Source: Tissierella creatinophila DSM 6911 (GTDB lineage Bacteria > Bacillota > Clostridia > Tissierellales > Tissierellaceae). Taken from it: DNA of 64,000 nucleotides. Position 1 is the first letter of the stretch, and every line of letters starts with the position of its first letter. The notes below the pieces were generated by a model that searched no databases, was not told where the DNA came from, and saw only the letters and a list, made by a program, of their open reading frames with translations. Position numbers and translations under genes: made by a program. Shown one piece after another: positions 59,268 to 64,000 of this stretch. The stretch is taken from the NCBI RefSeq assembly GCF_001940565.1, contig NZ_LTDM01000005.1:1-64000 (forward strand). The letters run 5' to 3'.

Positions 59268-59759
59268 TTAATGATCTTGTTTTTTTACTTTTCCTTTTTC
59301 ATCTAAATACATTTCAGTTATCTTTGCAAGTTTAGCTTCATCGTTTTCCTTAACACATTCAAGAGTTTGAATTCGCTTACCGATACCTGTTCCATTTTTA
59401 AAGTTTTGTCTTAAAACTTTCATAAGTGAAACTGGATGTTCTGGTTCTTTTAGAGATACAAAAGCTGTGTTAGGCTTTGAGATAGCATCAGAAATAAGCT
59501 TTTCAAAATCTATGTCGTCAAGCCCTGGAATAAGGAAGAATTCAACATCTTTTTCAAGATCTTCAAAACCTTTAACTTGTACATTGGTAAAGTTAGATTT
59601 TGCTACACCCATTAAAGATGCCATTAAAGGTCTTATTCCAGCTGATCTATGGCCTGATACTACTATGGAATCTTTTCTCATTATAGCTTCTTCGATAAAT
59701 TTACCCTGCTCTTCTGTCATCATACCCGTATCTACAAACTTTTTAATCATTGTGTTCAT
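59268..59759 (-). CDS. Protein with a degenerate P-loop, unknown function
   Basis: The 163-residue protein has a strand-loop VVSGHRSAGIRPLMASLMG (about 32-50) in the position of a Walker A motif, but without the Lys-Ser/Thr needed to bind ATP. A following FEDLEKDVEFFLIPGLDDID segment resembles a Walker B/Asp box. This gives the impression of a shrunken CpaF/VirB11-like ATPase that has lost catalysis. It is expressed alone on the minus strand. Any link with the creatinine-type genes is only by position. Confidence 0.6.
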   Translation of the reverse strand: MNTMIKKFVDTGMMTEEQGKFIEEAIMRKDSIVVSGHRSAGIRPLMASLMGVAKSNFTNVQVKGFEDLEKDVEFFLIPGLDDIDFEKLISDAISKPNTAFVSLKEPEHPVSLMKVLRQNFKNGTGIGKRIQTLECVKENDEAKLAKITEMYLDEKGKVKKQDH

Positions 59760-59911
59760 AAATGTATCCCTCCTATTTAATTTAGTTACTACTATTATAT
59801 CAGTTTAAAATTAATTTGCACTAACAATAATATTTAAAATTTAGTTAGTAAACTATAACTTGAATATTTCTATACTATCACTAGGGAGAGGATAAAGGAT
59901 GGTGAATGGAT

Positions 59912-59998
59912 ATGAATATAATGATGAACTTTTATAAAATAAATCATGTATCAATCCTTATTTTAGCTATATATTTAACCATTATGAGAGAGAAATAA
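59912..59998 (+). CDS. Possible 28-residue peptide
   Basis: A short frame MNIMMNFYKINHVSILILAI... with one hydrophobic segment lies behind a GGATGG-like site and ends just before the first CRISPR repeat. It may be a small membrane peptide or chance; there is no independent support. Confidence 0.25.
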   Translation: MNIMMNFYKINHVSILILAIYLTIMREK

Positions 59999-59999
59999 A

Positions 60000-60626
60000 A
60001 TTAGCATTCCACTTTGGGTCTATTAAAAGATTCAACTGTTGATAAAAATGCAATAGTTCAAAAGAATTTACATTCCACTATGGCTCTATTAAAAGAGAAA
60101 ATATGGGAGTGCATGTAATCATGACAGGGCAATTTACATTCCACTATGGCTCTATTAAAAGAAATCCAGAAGGAAGATCTATTTTAAGGAACTCCTATAT
60201 TTACATTCCACTATGGCTCTATTAAAAGAATTAAGCTAATGGTATCTGGCAACACTGTTTTGCCATTTACATTCCACTATGGCTCTATTAAAAGTTTGAT
60301 GAAGCTCACACTATTTGGAATAGTAGAGAAATTTACATTCCACTATGGTTCTATTAAAAGTATTTGACGATTACAAAACTTTGCTTGATGGAGCAGCTTT
60401 ACATTCCACTATGGTTCTATTAAAAGTGTTTAGCTACCTTTTTTTAGTACCATGTTCCCATGTCTTTACATTCCACTATGGTTCTATTAAAAGAAATAAG
60501 TTGAATAATTTTTCTTGCTCTTGGCTTAGCTTTACATTCCACTATGGTTCTATTAAAAGTATAAAAGAAGTTGTAACCTTTTATGATACCAAAGTACTTT
60601 ACATTCCACTATGGTTCTATTAAAAG
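60000..60626 (-). CRISPR. CRISPR array, leader-distal segment (10 repeats)
   Basis: Ten 30-base repeats start at 60000, 60066, 60132, 60199, 60265, 60331, 60397, 60464, 60530 and 60597, with spacers of about 36 bases. Read on the minus strand, the repeat begins CTTTTAATAG and ends GGAATGTAAAT, the pattern of type I-B repeats. The first copy (60000) has several mismatches, as expected for the leader-distal end, which puts the leader to the right. Repeats 6-10 carry GGTTC instead of GGCTC, and repeats 7-10 also have C at the first plus-strand base. Confidence 0.95.
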
Positions 60627-60662
60627 AAATAACTTATTAGGTGTATTTGTCAATTGAAATTT

Positions 60663-62520
60663 GGTTCTTTCCAATGTTAGTTGATTTAAGTACTATTCTC
60701 TAGTTTTAATATTTTATTTCTTAATGTATCAAAACTACATCTGCCATACATTATTCTTTTTATTACTTTTATCTTGTTTATTTTCCCTTCAGCTAGACCA
60801 TTGCTATATTCATAAGTAATAGCATTATTTACTGCTTCTATATCCCTCTTAATCCCTGTAATAAAACTGTTTAGCTCTCTAATATTGAGGGCTTTAGATT
60901 TTTCTATCCATATTTTTAATTTTGTATTGTCTTTTCCAAATAGTATTTCTTTGAATTCTTTTATAGTTTCAAGGATTACTTTATATTGTTTATATTTATT
61001 TAATATTATATCTAATTCTTCAGATGTAATAGTTTTTATCTTTTCTAAAGGTTTATATAACAGACTTATTAAATCATTTCTCTTTATATATTTTATATCT
61101 ACCGTTTCTTCTCCTTCAAGGGTCTCAGCTCTAAAATCAGTAATAAATTTTCTTACAAGGGAGTCACTGCCTGAATATCCTTGTTCTTTAATTTGCACGT
61201 ATATTTCTTTGGAACTAGATCCATTTATATGCATTTTTTTAATTAAATTCTTATAGTTATCAAGTTTACTTTCTCTCTTTACTCCTGTGGACTCATGGTG
61301 CCATTTTCCATCTGATTCTAAGTATTTTTTTACGGTTCTTCTATCAAGAAACATATCTTCCGCTATTTTTCTCATTGATTTTCCTTTGCTATTTAAATCT
61401 TTAACGTTATTAATCAAAGTTTCTTTTCTAGTGGATATATCTAGCGATTTCGCTTTAATGTTTGTTATTGTATCGTATTTTTCTTTATCTTTAGGGTGTA
61501 TTTTTGAATAGTTTATCACTGTTTTATTACCTACCCCCAAAATAGAAGCTATGTCATTAACTTTATATTTTAAATCTCTAAGTTCTTTAACTCTAAGTAT
61601 TAGTTCCCATTTTGTTTCAAACTTATATTTTTCTTTCAACTTTAAGATTTCTTGCCCACTAGTATTTTCTAGTTTTTCTACCTCTACTTTTCTATTCAAT
61701 ATTCTCTTTATATATTTTTTACAGTAATCTGTTAAATTTTTTAATATGTGAAATCTATCAGAAACTTGAATTGATTTTGGATGAGCATCTTTTATGGCTT
61801 TATTATATGTTATAGATCCATCTCTAGATACTATTTCTATATTTGGAAATGTCTTTAGCCATTCCTTTACTTCTTCATAATCTCTTGATTCTAATATATC
61901 TATTATTTTTCTAGTTTGTATATTTATCATGACAGTTGCATATTTATCTCGTTTTTTAATAGCAAAATCATCTATACAAATCTTTTTGATTTTGCTTTTA
62001 TCAAGTATTTGTGTTCCTTTTTTTTAAAATATTGCATACTGTACTTTTCCCTACAGTTGCAATATTTTCTCGTAGTAATTTAGATGCTGAGATTGAACTC
62101 ATATTCTTTGACAAGTTTATTATTTCATCTTCTAGTCTTTTAGTTTTTTTAGCTTTATCTTCTATGAACTCAAACTTTTCAGAAAAAGTTCTTCTACCAC
62201 AATCTTCATTATTACAAAAAAACTTTCTGTTATTTAATATTACAACTGTCTTTTTTACTGATATAGGAAGGTCTTGAAAGCTTCTTTTGTAACGAGAATG
62301 TATCCTTTTTGAAAGAGCATTGCAATTAGGGCAACAAGCTTCTTGCTTACTTGATTTCACATTTATGTAGATGGTATCTTTTATTACTTCATGATTTATA
62401 TATTCTAAGCTTTTATCTAATAATTTAATTAATTCATCCAATATCAATTCCTCCAAAGTTTTAATATGGACATATTATATTAGAAAATTACCATAGAGTC
62501 AACTAACATTGGAAAGAACC
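60663..62520 (-). mobile_element. ISL3-family insertion sequence inside the CRISPR array
   Basis: A 1858-base element with perfect 22-bp terminal inverted repeats (60663-60684, starting GGTTCTTTCC, and 62499-62520). It contains one transposase gene on the minus strand. The left flank is a full spacer followed by TTT; the right flank begins within a partial spacer of 23 bases. No 8-bp target duplication is visible (TGAAATTT on the left, ACTTTTAG on the right). Confidence 0.92.
60686..62456 (-). pseudogene. ISL3 transposase with a frameshift at an A8 tract
   Basis: The N-terminal frame (62456 down to about 62018) has the ISL3 zinc finger (CPNCNALSKRIHSRYKR and FFCNNEDCGRRTF) and a helix-turn-helix. 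The second frame carries the catalytic DDE domain: IDDFAIKKRDKYATV, VSDRFHILKNL and the final Glu in YSNGLAEGKINKIKVIKR. An extra helical insert (about 130 residues) lies before the last Glu. The frames meet at eight A residues (62018-62025 on the minus strand), where one A fewer would restore a 590-codon gene. Either it is mutated or it relies on slippage at the A-run. Confidence 0.85.
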
Positions 62521-62543
62521 ACTTTTAGAATATCATAAACAGT

Positions 62544-63962
62544 ATTTACATTCCACTATGGCTCTATTAAAAGCAATAGCATTAGTAAATTTAGAGGAGG
62601 AAATGAATTATTTACATTCCACTATGGCTCTATTAAAAGAGTAACTACTTTATAAAAAACTATACTATTGATCTTATTTACATTCCACTATGGCTCTATT
62701 AAAAGTTATATATAAGAACTATAATTAAATTTTATAATATTATTTACATTCCACTATGGCTCTATTAAAAGAAATAGTTACACGGTAGAGGACTACAAAC
62801 GTGTAGCATTTACATTCCACTATGGCTCTATTAAAAGTAGTAACTACTTTATAAAAAACTATACTATTGATCTTATTTACATTCCACTATGGCTCTATTA
62901 AAAGATATAGGTTTTGAAATAGACAAAGGCTACTATGAGCATTTACATTCCACTATGGCTCTATTAAAAGTAGCGGATGTAATAGCGAAGATGAATACCC
63001 AGAACTATTTACATTCCACTATGGCTCTATTAAAAGCTGTATTAGTTAATTTAGATAATGCTTTAATATCATATTTACATTCCACTATGGCTCTATTAAA
63101 AGCTGTTCTAGACACTTTTCTAAAAATTCCTTTTCAGAATTTACATTCCACTATGGCTCTATTAAAAGTGCTTGTAATGGCATGGGATTAGAAAATATAT
63201 TCCGATTTACATTCCACTATGGCTCTATTAAAAGAATTTAATTTAAGTAGTTCTTGAGTAGTTTTTAAGTTATTTACATTCCACTATGGCTCTATTAAAA
63301 GTAACACGTTATAAGTTGTTAATTTATCAATTACCAAATTTACATTCCACTATGGCTCTATTAAAAGACTATGAGAAGTTTGTTGAGAAGTTAGCTAGAA
63401 AGAATTTACATTCCACTATGGCTCTATTAAAAGTTTAAAATCTATAGATAAAGAAAAGTTAGTGTTTGAATTTACATTCCACTATGGCTCTATTAAAAGC
63501 GTTACAAACCTTGCTGACCCAATTTCTCCCCCTACATTTACATTCCACTATGGCTCTATTAAAAGCAGATAAATCAACTACAGTAAAATATGCTTTATCT
63601 GATTTACATTCCACTATGGCTCTATTAAAAGCTCATCTGTGCTACCTCCTACTTCTTATACTTTTGCATTTACATTCCACTATGGCTCTATTAAAAGAGC
63701 GAAACCAACTTGCATTTCCTCTAAATCTTGTTTATTTACATTCCACTATGGCTCTATTAAAAGCTAAAGGGATTGCAAAGAACTTAGAACTATCAATTAC
63801 ATTTACATTCCACTATGGCTCTATTAAAAGCTTGCCACATCTTTTACATTCCCATTCAACTCTATAATTTACATTCCACTATGGCTCTATTAAAAGTAAA
63901 ATTTACAAGTGATTTTGGGATTATAGAAAGATATTTACATTCCACTATGGCTCTATTAAAAG
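62544..63962 (-). CRISPR. CRISPR array, leader-proximal segment (22 repeats to window edge)
   Basis: Twenty-two identical-type 30-base repeats start at 62544, 62610, 62676, 62742, 62808, 62875, 62941, 63007, 63073, 63139, 63205, 63272, 63338, 63404, 63470, 63536, 63602, 63668, 63734, 63801, 63867 and 63933. All have GGCTC. Spacers are 36-37 bases. The spacer at 62640-62675 is repeated at 62839-62874. The 38 bases after the last repeat are long enough for one more spacer, so the array probably continues beyond the window toward the leader. No cas genes are present here. Confidence 0.96.
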
Positions 63963-64000
63963 GATAAAGAAAAAGGTTTTAAGAAATGAATTGTAAAATA

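Noticed and set aside
60345..60623. Plus-strand frame with FHYGSIK repeats
   Set aside because: Also a CRISPR repeat read-through in another frame.
62889..63867. Plus-strand open frames with repeated LHSTMALLK units
   Set aside because: They are translations of the CRISPR repeats through spacers whose lengths happen to keep the frame. There is no start site or conserved domain.

Overview
The window is AT-rich, with short intergenic gaps, purine-rich ribosome binding sites and frequent hairpin plus T-run terminators. This fits an anaerobic low-GC Firmicute of the Clostridia/Tissierellia type. The metabolic genes (class II ribonucleotide reductase, N-carbamoylsarcosine amidase next to a hydantoinase under a sigma-54 promoter, and a probable selenocysteine codon) suggest an amino-acid or creatinine fermenter close to Tissierella. 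That placement is an inference from gene content. No rRNA or tRNA gene was recognised.

Region 1 (about 0.3-4.65 kb, minus strand) is a run of small accessory enzymes: a VOC protein, an alpha/beta hydrolase, three GNAT acetyltransferases (one split by an in-frame TAG), a P-loop kinase and a histidine phosphatase. Region 2 (4.7-25.3 kb, almost all minus strand) is a large piece of an integrative conjugative element. It holds type IV secretion-like membrane genes, a cytosine methyltransferase with a second gene overlapping it in another frame, and a complete Tad-type pilus assembly set (tadZ, tadA, tadB, tadC, CpaB-like, prepilin peptidase, pilin-like proteins). It also carries an adenine methyltransferase, small regulators and antirestriction-like proteins. 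It breaks off at about 4.7 kb where a VirB4-type ATPase would be expected, and no relaxase or integrase is visible, so it looks like a remnant or one end of the element.

Region 3 (25.3-37.7 kb) is a metal and toxic-compound resistance island with much decay. One module is a MerR regulator, a thioredoxin-like protein and an ABC-2 exporter, tied together by two nearly identical MerR operators. The next is an ArsR regulator, mercuric reductase (merA) and a CopZ-like iron-sulfur protein that appears to be read through an in-frame TGA as selenocysteine. Then come lspA, a ZIP transporter interrupted by TGA, a decayed P-type ATPase, and an intact CadC / HMA / CadA-type efflux set. Fragments of a VirD4 coupling protein, a second copZ and a MATE pump lie between them.

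Region 4 (37.8-59.8 kb) reads as ordinary chromosome: rlmD, a secreted NlpC/P60 hydrolase, a phospholipase C-like protein, a MarR-controlled heterodimeric ABC exporter, a Rad3/DinG-like helicase, an osmolyte uptake operon behind a c-di-AMP type riboswitch and terminator, nrdJ, a ZIP transporter, and a sigma-54 activator beside its likely target genes for hydantoin/N-carbamoylsarcosine breakdown.

Region 5 (60.0-64.0 kb) is a CRISPR array of 32 repeats, one of them degenerate, probably transcribed on the minus strand from beyond the right edge. It is interrupted by an ISL3-family insertion sequence with perfect 22-bp ends, no target duplication and a frameshifted transposase. No cas gene is in the window.
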